The notes under the pieces: generated by a model | Databases searched by the model: none | Seen by the model: the letters and a program-made list of their open reading frames with translations, nothing else | What the model was told of the DNA's origin: nothing | Assembly: GCA_030620095.1 (NCBI GenBank) | Contig: JAUTXW010001345.1 | Location: 1,956,501 to 2,020,500 of the forward strand | Length of the DNA stretch: 64,000 nucleotides | Reading direction: 5' to 3' | DNA from: Kuschelorhynchus macadamiae | Lineage: Eukaryota > Arthropoda > Insecta > Coleoptera > Curculionidae | Shown here: one piece after another, positions 1 through 12,029 of the stretch | Layout of the letters: the number at the start of each line of letters is the position of its first letter | Numbering within the stretch: the stretch's first letter is position 1 | Translations under genes and position numbers: made by a program

Positions 1-1409
1 ACAAGAGTATTTTTAATAGAATATTCTATAGTATATATTCTTTCTCTGACATACAATATTCGGTCTGAATGAGGACTTTAGTCCCTTCAGCCTTCTCCCA
101 ATTTTTTAATAACTTCCTAAAACAACACACAGAACATGTTTGGAGGATTTACAGATATCAAACTTAGCATTTTCATAAATCGTTTAACACAGAAACAGCA
201 ATCTCCGAACAATTACATATTCGTTTAATTCACGCTTATTCAATGTTAGAACTGGAACTGTTCCTTCAAATCGCGAGAAACCAGGGCAAGTCGGCTTTAA
301 ATATAGAAATTATCTATGGAGTAAAACCCAGAATATAAATAAATTAAATGAATTTCTGAAACTTTTTCACAGTTTGCGTTTTATATGTCAACTCCTTAGA
401 GAAAATTAACCAACTACAGTTTTTTGGACCTTGGTAGATTTTAATTTACAGAGAATATCTTTCGTTTTGAAACAAATATAAGATTACTCTTATGCTAATG
501 CAATAGTTTTGTTGACGTTCTGTTAGCTAATGTGTACATTCTAGCTGTGTACGTTAGTATAGTCTAGCAATGTCTATCATATTTGAAAGAAGCTGTAATT
601 GTTTCGTTTTATATAATGTATTATTTCGTATTATTACGAATAAACTGTAAACTTATTAGAATAGTTCAATAATGTATGTTACGTTTCTAGTTTTTAAATT
701 TGTCGATTGAGTATTTTACTTCTTATTATGTCAGTTATGTATGTCCTATAATTACCTCTTTTGTAATGAATTAAGTGTATCAAATCCGGACGTTCCTAAG
801 CTTAATAAAGTTTTCACTACCAGAATGAGACCCCTAAAAACTTTGTTCAGTAATACAGGGTTTCATCCCCCGAAGTTTGTTCTTGTTATAATTATATTTT
901 AATCCTCAGTGAGAAACTTAACAGAAGGGAATGTTACTTAAGCTAAGGACCCTGCACTTTTCTTATGGAAAATGACCTTCGGTAACTTTTCTTATTCCTT
1001 TATATGTCATTATTCCCGATGTTCTAGTCAAAATTTCTCAATTTAATCCTATGACTGGTTTTTAAGATAAGATACGGCTTGTCAAAGCTAGAAAGTTGCC
1101 TTTATTACTAATATAGATAGTTTTTAGATTATTTACTTAATTTGTGTTACTATAGTGACCAATTAAGTTAACTAACGTTAAACTAACATCATAAGTTACT
1201 TTTACACAGGGTGAGCCACTAGCTTGTAACCATCATATTGTTTAAACTGGTGCAATTATTACGTAAAGCGCATGGGCGCCGCCAGGATGAAATACTTTAT
1301 TTATTTATTATTATTCAAAACGATATCAAATTTCGTAATTTTTTCGTATATTTTAAAAATCTAGTGATATATATCCATTATGAATAATAAAAATCGTTTC
1401 AGCAATATA

Positions 1410-3754
1410 CAGGGTGTCAACTAAGTACTTGTACAAACTTTAAGGGGTGATTCTTTGACTAATTTTAGGATGAAAAGTTCATATGAACATGGGTCTGAAA
1501 CGGCTTTGTTTCTGAGATACATGGCGTCCAAAAAAACAATTTTATTTGTTTTTTTGCTCATATTTTTGTTAAGGAACATGACAATTGGACAAAATTTGGC
1601 ATTCTGGGTATATTGAAGATGTTAGAGGGCACCACATACAGTGTTGTTCCTAAATTTAATTAACCATAACTTTTTTGTGAAGCCTTTTATGTCATTTTTG
1701 ACTAGGTAGACCTATTCTCCATTTAATTCTACATAAAGAAGGTGCTCTTAGTATTTGTCGCAGCCATTTTGGATAAAAAAGGGTTTAAAGTTAAATCTGC
1801 GTTGAAATTTTTTTAAATTGGATCATTTTCGAGATTTCGATAAAAATAAGCAAAAAAATATATCTTTTATTGATTGTATTATCAGGTAAAAAACTGAAAT
1901 CATTTACAAGACTAAAACTAAACTAGTTAATAACATTATTTTACAATAATTATTGAAAATGACCACCACCTACTTCAACTCATGCAATAAGTCGCCTAAA
2001 CATTGATTGCCGAACTCTTTCAAATATACTTGGCGTCTGATTAATATATATATATATTCAAATATCCTATTTCTTAGATCTTGTTCATTTTTGACTAGAC
2101 TTTTATAAACCAAAGACTTCAAGTGAGCCCACAGAAAATAATCCAAAGGATTCAAATCTGGTGATCTGGGAGGCCAGGCTACCTATCCAACGGTTAGGGT
2201 AATTCTCGTCCAGAAATTGACGCGCAACGACACTAAAGTGTGACGGACCTCCGTCGTGCATTAACCACATCCTGTTTCTGGTTTCTATATCAACTTCTTC
2301 TAAATGGTTGGGAAGTTCGTGCTCCAAAAACCGTCGATATTCTTCGCCATTAAGCCTTTGCGGAAGAATGCAAGGTTCAATAAGGTGATCACCGATAATT
2401 CCTATCCAAGTATTGAGAGAAAATAGCACCTGAAAATGATTTTTTCTGATTGATAGATATAGTTGTTATGAAAGTTAATTATGGAATTTCGAGAAAACGA
2501 GGCTTCATCTGTGAAAAGCACATGGCTTGAGAAATCCGGGGTTCGTACTAATCTATTAAGCAACCAAACACAAAAATCGAGTCTGAGGGGAAAATCTCTA
2601 GGTAATAGAGCCTGCACACGTTGCATATGATAAGGATAAAGTTGTTGGGACCTTAAAATTTGCCAAACAAGTGTGTGTGTAATATTCAATTCAAGAGCTA
2701 TTTTCCGTGTACTAGTTTGCGGGTCTTCTTCAATTCTGTTTGACACAGCTTCTTCAATCTCAACTGTTCGAACTGTTGCATGCCTTCCTGGAACATCTGT
2801 TGTCCTTTTAAAGCTGCCAGTTTGACAAAAAAGTCTTGCGTGCATATTAATAAAAGTTTGGACGTGTGGCACTCGTTGAGGAAATCGCGCCTGATACATT
2901 CGTCTTGCAGCTTGTGCATTACCGCGAGCCATTCCGTAAGTAAAATGAATGTCTGCCATTTCTGCGTTGGTATATTGGTACATTTTGGACAAAACACAGG
3001 ATAAATTATTACTTATAATGCCAAATGATAAAAAACTACTTGTTTTATCCTAAATCAATTGCCATGACTGATTCTGCTACCATGGAAACCTCTCAATTGT
3101 TTTCCAAGGTCTGCTATCGATTCACCCATACTATTTTCTTGTGTACTGCAGCTGCAGAGGAAAGATGCAGCACATGTTTATGATTGCATTATTTTTATCC
3201 AATTTTCGCTAATTTGGTAATTGTGATATGTTAATGTCATAGAGTAACATAGCACATGATTTTGAAAAAGTATTTTTTTCGCTTATTTTTCAAAATCTTG
3301 GAAATAATTCAATTTAAAAAATTTTAACGCAGATTTAACTTCAAACCCTTTTTTATCCAAAACGGCTCCTTTTAGCGACAAATACTAAAAACAACTTTTT
3401 TTATGTAAAATTGAATGGAGAATAGGTCTGCCTAGTCAAAAAATGACATAAAAGGCTTTACAAAAAAGTTTTGGTTAATTAAATTCAGGAACAACACTGT
3501 ATGTGGCGCCCTCTAACCCTAAATAAAAAACTAAGCTAATATTTGAATTTCTCGTCATCAATATACCCAGAATCCCTAATTTTCTCCAATTGTCATATTC
3601 CTTAACAAAAATATAAGCAAAAAACCCAATAAAATTGTTTTTTTGGACGCCCTGTATCTCAGAAACAAAGCCGTTTCAGACCCATGTTCATATGAACTTT
3701 TAATCTTAAAATTAGTCAAAGAATCACCCCTTAAAGTACTTAATTGACACCCCA
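1410..3754 (-). mobile_element. Mariner-like transposon with ~450-bp terminal inverted repeats
   Basis: The two ends are inverted copies: about 1410-1865 and 3262-3754, with scattered mismatches and a small extra block near 3520-3560. The outer end reads CAGGGTGTCAACTAAGTACTT-like on both sides. TA flanks each end (1408-1409 and 3755-3756). Copy 2 of the surrounding tandem unit keeps the uninterrupted site near 6302-6310, which fixes the borders and shows the TA target duplication. The transposase relic between the arms runs on the minus strand. Mariner ends are usually about 30 bp, so these are unusually long. Confidence 0.92.
1970..2992 (-). pseudogene. Mariner-family transposase, frameshifted
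   Basis: The minus-strand reading begins MSKMYQYTNAEMADIHF at 2992. Its first ~60 residues form the helix-turn-helix (DUF4817-type) found at the start of many insect mariner transposases, and a second HTH-like stretch follows (RKIALELNITHTLVWQIL). The first catalytic aspartate lies in VLFTDEASF and the second in MHDGGPSHF. The third lies in PPRSPDLNPLDYF, read in a different frame near 2150-2200. At least two frameshifts, and apparently a small loss near 2430-2480, separate the pieces, so it cannot make a working DDD transposase. The family would excise and insert the surrounding element at TA sites. Assignment to mariner is firm; the subfamily is not determined. Confidence 0.9.
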
Positions 3755-3894
3755 TATAGCGTATTGATACTTTCGGTTTTCATAAAAATATTTTATACAA
3801 CTCCTCTAGTTTCAAATATAGCTTCCATCGCTTTGTTAATGCTGCCTCACTTCAATATAACAAGGGAATAAGGTCTCTGACACCTAAAGATCTG

Positions 3895-3954
3895 AAAAAA
3901 TCACGTAGAGTGATTTTTTCACGATTACAATACTTCCCTCTTATGAGGGAAGTA
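3895..3954. other. Pair of adjacent perfect hairpins at unit junction (copy 2)
   Basis: The first hairpin has a 10-bp stem AAAAAATCAC/GTGATTTTTT around a 5-base loop (3895-3919). The second is TACTTCCCTC-TTAT-GAGGGAAGTA (3931-3954). The same pair recurs at 8766-8825, with a few changes in the first hairpin and none in the second. Function is unknown. Confidence 0.8.
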
Positions 3955-5324
3955 AAAATCGGTAAACTCCCTTTACTAGGAACAGTGAACTGTGATCAAT
4001 TTTAGTTCCGCACATTAAGTAACACACATATACTTTTCAAACATTTTTATTGGGTGCCATTTTGTTCCACCATGATGGATTTATACTAATATTTTACTAG
4101 TTTCTCCCTATGCCATACTTGACTTTTGGGCATAATATAAAATAAATTGAATAAGTAGTTTTTTCATCTGATTTTTTAAATATTTCATTAAACTGAATCA
4201 TAAACAATGCTTGCAAAAAATTTGAAATCAATCTAATAAGTAGTGTTTTTGATTTTTAAATAATTTATTGTTTTGTCATCTTGGATTCAAAATTTTACCA
4301 TTGCATTCCTATGCGATAACTCATTTTTATCAAAATTTTACTAGGTCATTCCCGTATGTCCCTTAATTTTTGACCAACATATAAAGTCAATCGGGTAAGA
4401 AGTTATTTAGCTATGCCGGAAACTGACCTGATACCGACGGAATAGAGAAAACAGGATTTATAGACATCAATTTTAGGTTAAATTAAAATATACCTAAACG
4501 CTTGTAGCATTTTCAAAAATGTTTAACATAAGAACAGCAATTTCCCAATAATTACATATTCGTTTCAAATAAAACGTTTAACAAACAAAAATCTTTTTTG
4601 GCTTTTTCGCAACTGAAAAAGCCAAAAAAGATTTTTGTTTGTCAATCTAAACGCAACAAATAATCTGAACACATTTAAAAATAAAACGTTTAATTCACTC
4701 TTATTCAGTGTTAGAACTGGAACTGTTCCTACTTAAACTTGCAAATCGCGAGAAGCAAGAGCAAGTCGACTAGAAAGATAGAAATTATCGATTATAAAAC
4801 CTAGAATATAAATATGTGTTTTTTACAGTTTTCGATTTTAAGTCAACTTCTTAGGAAATGAATTAACTACAGTTTTTTTAGAACATGGTAGATTTTAATT
4901 TATAATGAGCATCTTACGTTTTGAAAGGAATATGCGATTACTCTTATGATAATGCAAGAGTTGTGTTGACATTCTGTTAGCTAATGTTACAATTTTAAAG
5001 TATAATTTAGCTCTCTCTATCATACTTGAAAGAACATTAATTCTTATAGTGTACAAATAAACTTATTAGAATAGTTCAGTAATGCAGGCAGATCTGACAA
5101 ACAGAATCTTATTATGTCTATTAATATACCCCTTAATGACCCGTTTTGTAACAAATTAAGTGTGTTACATCCAGAAGTTCCTAAGTATAATAAAGATTTC
5201 ACTACCAGAATGAGACATCAAAAAACTTTCTTCAGTAATATAAGGTTTCATCCTACGTATTTTTACTTGTTCTAATTATGTTTTAATCGTCAGTGAGAAA
5301 ATTAACAGAAGGGAATATTAGTTA

Positions 5325-7070
5325 TGCTAAGGACCCTACACTTTTCTTATGGAAAATGGCCTTCGGCTAATTTTTCTTATTCCTTTATATGTCCTTATTT
5401 CCGATGTTTTAATCAAAAGTTCTCATGGACGCAATTTAATCCTATGACTGGTTTTTAAGATTCGAAACGGTTTGCCAAAGTTAGAAAATTGCTGTTATTG
5501 CTAATAGCTAGATAAGTAGATAATTTTGATTTATATTTATTTTTGTTACTGTAGTGACAAATTGTGTTAACTATGGTTAAAATAACATCAAAAGTTACTT
5601 GTATATAACGTGGGCCACGTTTTTGTAACTATCATATTGTTTAAACTGGTGTTTTCGTTACATATAACGCATGGGCGCCGCCAGAATTAAATACTGATAA
5701 CTAAAGAAAGGTATTCTTTTTGTGTTAGTAATAGTGGTCTGTATATAGAAAATCTAGCACAGGTTTTTGCGAAAAAATAAATCAAAAGGGCGGAATATTT
5801 TCTTTTATCCAACATGAAAAATTAAATATTTTTTCGAGTGATCTTAAGGGTTATAAAATTAAAGATCTTGTTTAGGTCATTCAAATTGTATTAACATATG
5901 CAGTTTGTAATGTACAGAGGACAGCTCGATCATCCAAGTACTGTCACCTTAAATTGCTACCTTTTAGTTCAATATATGAGTGTACAGAGTTGAAATTGGA
6001 AACGTATAAAATTACTTAAGGAGTTTTACAATATTATGAAGGAAATGCATATTATTCAAAATGAAGGATATTAAATTTAATATTTTTTTCGTCAATTTTA
6101 AAAATCTAATGACACATATCCACCATGAATAATAAAAATTGTTTAAGAAATCATGGTTCTTGGGATTAGACCGTGTCAAACTGGAATTACTATCCGACGT
6201 TTCGCCTTCGATTGCACGAGGCATTTTCAGAGATCTTTACTCCACGAGATCTGAACAATGAATGAGAGCAGCATCCGTTCTATGTTAGAAATTGTTTCTG
6301 CAATATATAGGGTATACTTGCAATTTTCATAAAAACATTTTATACAACTTCTATAGTTTCAAATAGAGCTTCCACCGCTGTTTTAATGCTGTCTCACTTC
6401 AATACAATAACTAGTAAATGTCTCATTTACTTCTCTTTCAGATTGCTGCTAAAGTGATATTTCTAAGATATTTATAATAAATCCAATCTTCATTCAGTTT
6501 AGACTTCTTATACTTTTGTAAAACACTATCCTTCTGTCTCCTGGATTCCCTTTTACAGGGGCATGAATATCAAATAACGCTAAAATAAAATTATTATTTT
6601 AATTCTATTTTATTGTTTACATAAAGAATATCATCCCATGGCAAGTTATACATATTATTTAAAAAGCTGTTTAAATTAATTTTTTTTAAATATCCGTACT
6701 TAAAAAAATTAGTGTATTTTTCTCACCTATGACTTAAAATACTAAGTGTTCAAATAATTCCAGAGTCTTTAATTATTTCCTGATTAGCAACAAACATTGT
6801 CTCCGTTGATGTGCTTGTAGTGTTAGATATTCTCGTTGGTTCGCTGGTCATTTTTATCGTAGTTATCACATTTTTTTTAACTAAAGTTATAAAAATCAAG
6901 TAAATAATCTAGAAACTGCTATTGGAGTCAAAATGTTTGTATTATTAATAAGGGCCACTTTCTAAATTAACGCTCTGTATCTTAAAAACCAGTCATAGGA
7001 ATAGATTGTGTCTATGAGAGCGAGGGCTATTTTTCATAAGAAAAGTGCGAGGTCTTTTGCCAGTTTTCAC
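5325..7070. repeat. Long inverted arms inside the tandem unit (copy 2)
   Basis: The left arm (5325-5615) and right arm (6835-7070) are inverted copies of one another, about 1.2 kb apart. Anchors are CACTTTTCTTATGGAAAAT against its reverse complement near 7040-7060, and CCTATGACTGGTTTTTAAGA against its reverse complement near 6985-7005. Copy 3 has the same pair at about 10130-10370 and 11420-11640. Copy 1 keeps only the left arm (about 945-1225). This could mark a foldback transposon that became part of the repeating unit. Confidence 0.65.
6145..6288 (-). mobile_element. 144-bp solo Penelope-terminus insertion
   Basis: The segment from AAGAAATCATGGTTCTTGGG onward matches the 3' end of the Penelope copies at 62297-62420 (same strand) and 63650-63733 (opposite strand). 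It is flanked by AAATTGTTT on both sides (6136-6144 and 6289-6297). Copy 1 of the tandem unit has the empty site near 1386-1404, so this is a real insertion with a 9-bp target duplication. It carries no coding sequence, only the terminal region with the hammerhead-like motif (6195-6232), which here reads CUGAAAA at the core. Confidence 0.85.
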
Positions 7071-7269
7071 ATATTTCTGTATGTATTTCTATTTATTCTT
7101 TTATTTATTTATACCAAGTTAATAAACATCTTACTAAGGTATTAAAAATACATACAGGGTTTCTTTACTCCTATCGAAAAAGATGGTATTGCAATCGTAA
7201 GAAGCGGTAAATTTCCTTTGCCCGAAACTTCACTCATTATGAATATTTCCTTTTATTAGGAATAGTAAA

Positions 7270-8740
7270 ATATGAATCAATTTAGTTCAGTATTATCAAA
7301 CCTTTTTATTGGACGCCATTTTGTTCCAATATACCTATTAGATCCCTACCAATATTTTACTAGTTTCTATCTTTGCCACACTTGATTTTGGGCATAATTT
7401 AAAATGAATTCAAGAAGTTGTTTTTAGATTGACACACTTCGCAATTTTGTTACGTCATGTTGAATTTGCACCAATTTATTTAGTTTATTTAGTAATTTTG
7501 TAACATGTTATTTGACCGCCATTTTGTTCCGCTGTCTTGAATTCATACCAAAACGTTACTAGTTCCTTTTTATGTATCACTTTACTTTTGCAAAATTTGA
7601 GGTAAATTGGATAATTAGTTTGTTTAGTGATAATGTTTTAACGTTTCACTAGGCCGCCATCTTGTTCCTGTTAAATTTATAAATATTTTGTTAAGCCGCC
7701 ATTTTGTTCTGCCGTTTTGTATTCGTAGATTTTAACAGTTGATTCTTACATAATACTTGATTTTTCTGCAAATTGGGTAATTAGTTTCTAAGTAATAATT
7801 TTTTTAACGTTTCATTAGGCCGCCATCTTGTTCCGGTATATTGGATTTTTACCGAAATATTACCAGGTTATCCTCATATGAGACTTAATTTTTGACTAAA
7901 ATTTATCTGATCTGATGAGTAGTTTTTAAGGTATGCCACGATTGACAGACAGACAGACAAACGGACCTTAGTTCCGCCATCTTGGATTCGTACCAAAATT
8001 TTACTAGTTGATTCCTATACACATAATAATTCATTTTTGTGCAAAATTTAAAATAAATTGGATTCGTTTTTTTAACATTTCATCCCCATATGAGCCTTAA
8101 TTTAACAATAAAATTTGAAGTAAATCTGATGAGCCGTTTTTAAGCTATGACTGACAGACCGACAGACGGACCGACGGCGACGGACTTGATAATACATATT
8201 TTTTCGCATCTAGGGACGCCAAAACGCAAAGATATGTGAAGCGTGAGAGGTTGATTTTTTCAGATTACAAACATTTTATTTGGCTGTCATTTTGTTTTGT
8301 TACCTTGAATTAGTACCACAATTTTTTAGTAGTTCATCTCTATAATACAATTATTTATGGCACAAAATTTGAAATCAGTTCATTAAGTAGTTTTAAGCTG
8401 GATTTTTAAATATTTTATTAAGCCGCCATTTTGTTCCGCCAGCTTAGATTCGCACCAAAATTTTACCATTTTATTCCTGCATAATACTTGATTTTTGTGC
8501 AAAATTTAAGATAAATTGGATAATCACTTTCTTAGTAATAATTTTTTTACATTTCACTAGGCCGCCATTTTGTTTTGCTATATTGAATTTTTAACAAAAT
8601 GTTACCAGATCATTTCCATATGACCCTTAGTTTTTGACCAAAACTTGAAGTCAATCGGGTAAGTAGTTTTTTAGCTATGCCGCAAAAAGGCAGACCGACA
8701 GACAGACCGACGGAATCGAGAAACCATGTTTTCGTCATCG
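7270..8740. repeat. Degenerate ~130-bp minisatellite with CCGCCATTTTGTTCC motif
   Basis: The phrase GCCGCCATTTTGTTCC or a close variant recurs near 7313, 7508, 7648, 7692, 7817, 7970, 8287, 8420 and 8560. A GGATTC-GTACCAAAATTTTAC-type block usually follows it. Longer periods end in GACAGACAGACAGACA-like runs (7945-7960, 8150-8175, 8690-8712). The pattern spills into the start of the next unit (8925) and is also seen near 4045. No coding frame is conserved. Confidence 0.75.
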
Positions 8741-8764
8741 AGGGACTCTGAAACGTAAAGATCC

Positions 8765-11700
8765 GAAAAAATTACGCAGGGTGATTTTTTCACGATTACA
8801 ATACTTCCCTCTTATGAGGGAAGTAAAAATCGGTAAACTCCCTTTGCTAGCAACAGTGAAGTGTGATCAATTTTAGTTCCGCATATTAAGTAACACACAT
8901 ATACTGTTCAAACATTTTTATTGGACTTCATTTTGTTTCACCATGTTGGATTTATACCAATATTTTACCAGTTTCTACCTATGCCACACTTGACTTTAGG
9001 CATAATGTGAAATAAATTGAATTAGTAGTTTTTCATCTGATATTTTAAATATTTCATTAAACTGAATCATAAATAATGCTTGCAAAAAATTTGAAATCAA
9101 TCTAAAAAGTAGTGTTTTTTGTTGATTTTTAAATTGCATTCCTATGTGATAACTCATTTTTACCAAAATGCTACTAGGTCATCCACATATAACCCTTAAT
9201 TTTTGACATATGAAGTCAATCGGGTAAGAAGTTTTTTAGCGATGTCGCGAACTGAGGTACCGACAGAATAGAGAAAACATGTCTGAAGGATTTACAGATA
9301 TCAAATTTATGTTAAATAAAAATACACTTGAATACTTATAACATTTTCATAACTCGTTCAACATAAAAACAGCAATTGCCGAATAATTACATATTCATTT
9401 AAAATAAAACGTTTAATTCACGCTTATTCAGTGTTAGAACTGGAACGGTTCCTACTTAAACTTCCAAATCGCGAGAACAAGAGCAAGTCGGCTTTAATGA
9501 TAGAAATTATCGATGTCTTAAAACCCAGAATATAAATATGCTCTGAATTTCTGAAACTGTTTTTTAGAGTTTTCGTTTTATAAGTCAACTTCTTAGAGGA
9601 AATGAATTAACTACAGTTTCCGGCATCATGGTAGATTTTAATTTATAATAAACATGTTACGTTTTGATGCGATTACTCTTATGCTAATGCAAGAATTTTG
9701 TTGACATTCTGTTAGCTAAAGTTTACAGCTTTAAGGTATAATTTAGCTCTGGTTATCATATTTGAAAGAAGCACACATTGTTTCGTTTTCTATAAGAATT
9801 ATATTGTGCGAATAAACTCTAAATTTATTAGAATAGTTCAGTAATGTAGGCAAATCTGACAAACAGAACCTATTCTTATGTTACGTTCCTAGTTTTTGAA
9901 CTTGCCGATTCATTATTATTTTATTCCTTATAATGTCTATTTAATATACCCTTTAATTACTTCTTTTGTAATAAATTAAGTGTACGACATCCAGAAGTTT
10001 CTAAGTTTAATAAGGTTTTCACTACCAGAATGAGGCCCCTAAAAACTTTGTTCAGTAATAAAGGGTTTCATCCTCGATAGTTTTTACTTGTCCTAATTAC
10101 GTTTTAATCCTCAGTCAGAAACTCATTAGTTATGCTAAAGACCTCGCACTTTTCTTATGGAAAATGATCTTCGGCTATTTTTTCTAATTACCGTATATGT
10201 TGTTATTCCTGATGTTCTAATCAAAAGTTCTCATGGATACATTTAAATCATACGCAAGTTAGAAAGTTGCCGTTATTAATAATATAGATATTTTGATTAA
10301 AGTAGCTTTTTCTAGGTTATTTACTTAATTTGTATTACTATGGTGACAAATTGTGTTAACTATACATACAGGGTGAGCCACTTCTATGTAACCATCATAT
10401 TGTTTATATTACATAAAGCCCAACTATATATTCAAATAAAGTACACCTCAGAGAAAAAAAGGATAAGTTCTAATATTTATATATTTTTCCTTACGTATTT
10501 TTTTATTACTTTTAGTTATATTTAATACTGGTTTTCTTTGAAAATTTCCAAAGCATTCTGTCAAACTACACTTAAATTTATGTAAATCAACAATTCATAT
10601 TTTATTAGATTTTATAGTTCTATTTCCCTCATCACAACATTTAATGTTCATATTATTTTAATAAAAGCTGATGTAGTTTGAAGGGATAAAAGATAGGATA
10701 TAACATTAAATATATTTGGAAACTGAAACTAAGAAAAAAGAAAGATGATTCGAAATTTGAAAACGATAAAATAAAGGGTGGCAACCCTACCTGTATCTCG
10801 CTATTGATTTTCCGTAAAAACAAATCAAAATGGCAGCATATTTATCCCTTTAAAAAAATAAATATTTTTCAACTTAACTTGAGGGTTATTAAATTAACAA
10901 TACTCGTTAAGGTCATTTTAAATATATTCACATATCCAATTTTTAAGATCGCGGCTAAAGTAAAATTTCTAAAATAATTATAACTGATTCAATCTTCTTT
11001 CAGTTTAGACTTCTTAAACTTTTTAAAACCCTAACCCTTTGTTTCATATATATCTTTGTGTTTTCGGTGAGCCAAGGAGCTTTTCGCTTGGTAACTTTGG
11101 ATTCTCTCACAGGTACATTTTTTTCTCTGAAACTTGGCCTTGCACTCTTAGTGTTTTAGCCACCCCAGGGACATGAATATAAAATATTGTTAAAATAAGA
11201 TTACTAAATAATTTAATTGCATAATCCGTTGTTTAAATCAAAATTTTTGAAACTTCCATATTTAATAAATTTAAGTGTATTTTTCTCTTTGCGTAGATTT
11301 ATATCGCAAAAATTTTTTTTAAATATTATCTGTTCAAATACTCCCACTTTAATTATTTCTCGCTTAGTAGCACATATTGCCTCAATTAATGTGCTTATAT
11401 TATTAGATAACCTCATTGGTAATTTGTATCGTAGTTAAAACAATTTGTCACTACAGGCATAAAAATCAAGTAAATAACCTAGAAACAGCTTAGTTAAAGC
11501 AAAACATCTATATTATTAATAATGATAATTTTCTAACTTTAACACCCTGTATCTTAAAAACCAGTCACAAAATTAGACTGGGTCTATGTGATCAAAGGTC
11601 ATTTTACATAAGAAAATAAATAATCGCGATTGCCATAGATAAGCCTTACCATTTAAGGCTGTTTTTTCTAGTACTATTTATTCTTTTATTTATTTAAACC

Positions 11701-11800
11701 AAGGTATTAAAAAAATTACAACGTTAATTATAAAGTTATTAAAAATAGATACAGAGTCTTTCTTAATTCTCTCTTAAGAGGTAGTATGCCAAACGTAAAA
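8765..11800. repeat. 4.9-kb tandem unit, copy 3 (truncated)
   Basis: It starts with the hairpin pair at 8766-8825 and follows copy 2 to about 10400. After diverged sequence (10400-10790) it picks up again through the right inverted arm (11420-11640), ending near 11790. It lacks the spacer block that in copy 2 lies at about 5900-6440 and carries the Penelope-terminus insertion. It also lacks the 7270-8740 minisatellite block after its end. No genes. Confidence 0.7.
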
Positions 11801-11924
11801 AATAGAGCATTTTCAGATCTTTTGCTATCTATCTTTTCTCTGCGTAGCCAGGAAACTACTATTTACTTGAAATTTTAGACCAAAATTATATGCGATCTAG
11901 AGATAAACTGTCACACTAAATATC

Positions 11925-12028
11925 CTCATGAATGAATACCTTAGAGGAAAGTGTTTTGCCAACAACACCAGCACAAAAGCAAGTACTTAATAAGTCCTTC
12001 GCGTTTACAGCGCTAGATTACTGAATTA
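11925..12028. repeat. Dispersed ~100-bp repeat (pairs with 15928-16025)
   Basis: The block containing ACCAGCACAAAA and ending in GCTAGATT is found again at 15928-16025. The RTE retrotransposon begins directly after it, so this is probably the host sequence into which the retrotransposon inserted. Confidence 0.65.
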
Positions 12029-12029
12029 A

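Larger units (their letters stand above)
1..3875. repeat. 4.9-kb tandem unit, copy 1 (partial, interrupted)
   Basis: The non-coding sequence from about 120 to 1409 matches 4450-6297 and 9285-10400 in order and orientation. It resumes at 3755 after a mariner insertion and runs to about 3875. Compared with copy 2, this copy lacks the stretch equivalent to about 6415-8740, so it carries a ~2.3 kb deletion. Bases 1-120 presumably continue the unit beyond the window edge. I see no coding potential in it. Its identity is unknown; it could be an old non-autonomous transposon or a large satellite. Confidence 0.75.
3876..8764. repeat. 4.9-kb tandem unit, copy 2 (most complete)
   Basis: This copy starts at the hairpin pair near 3895 and ends where the same hairpins recur near 8766, giving a period of about 4,870 bp. 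It contains, in order: a hairpin pair, diverged minisatellite, the long non-coding body, a left inverted arm (5325-5615), a spacer with a small Penelope-terminus insertion, a right inverted arm (6835-7070), and a minisatellite block (7270-8740). No open frame of note lies inside. Confidence 0.75.

Noticed and set aside
7270..8740. CRISPR-like array
   Set aside because: The repeated words are degenerate, irregularly spaced and in animal DNA; it is a minisatellite.
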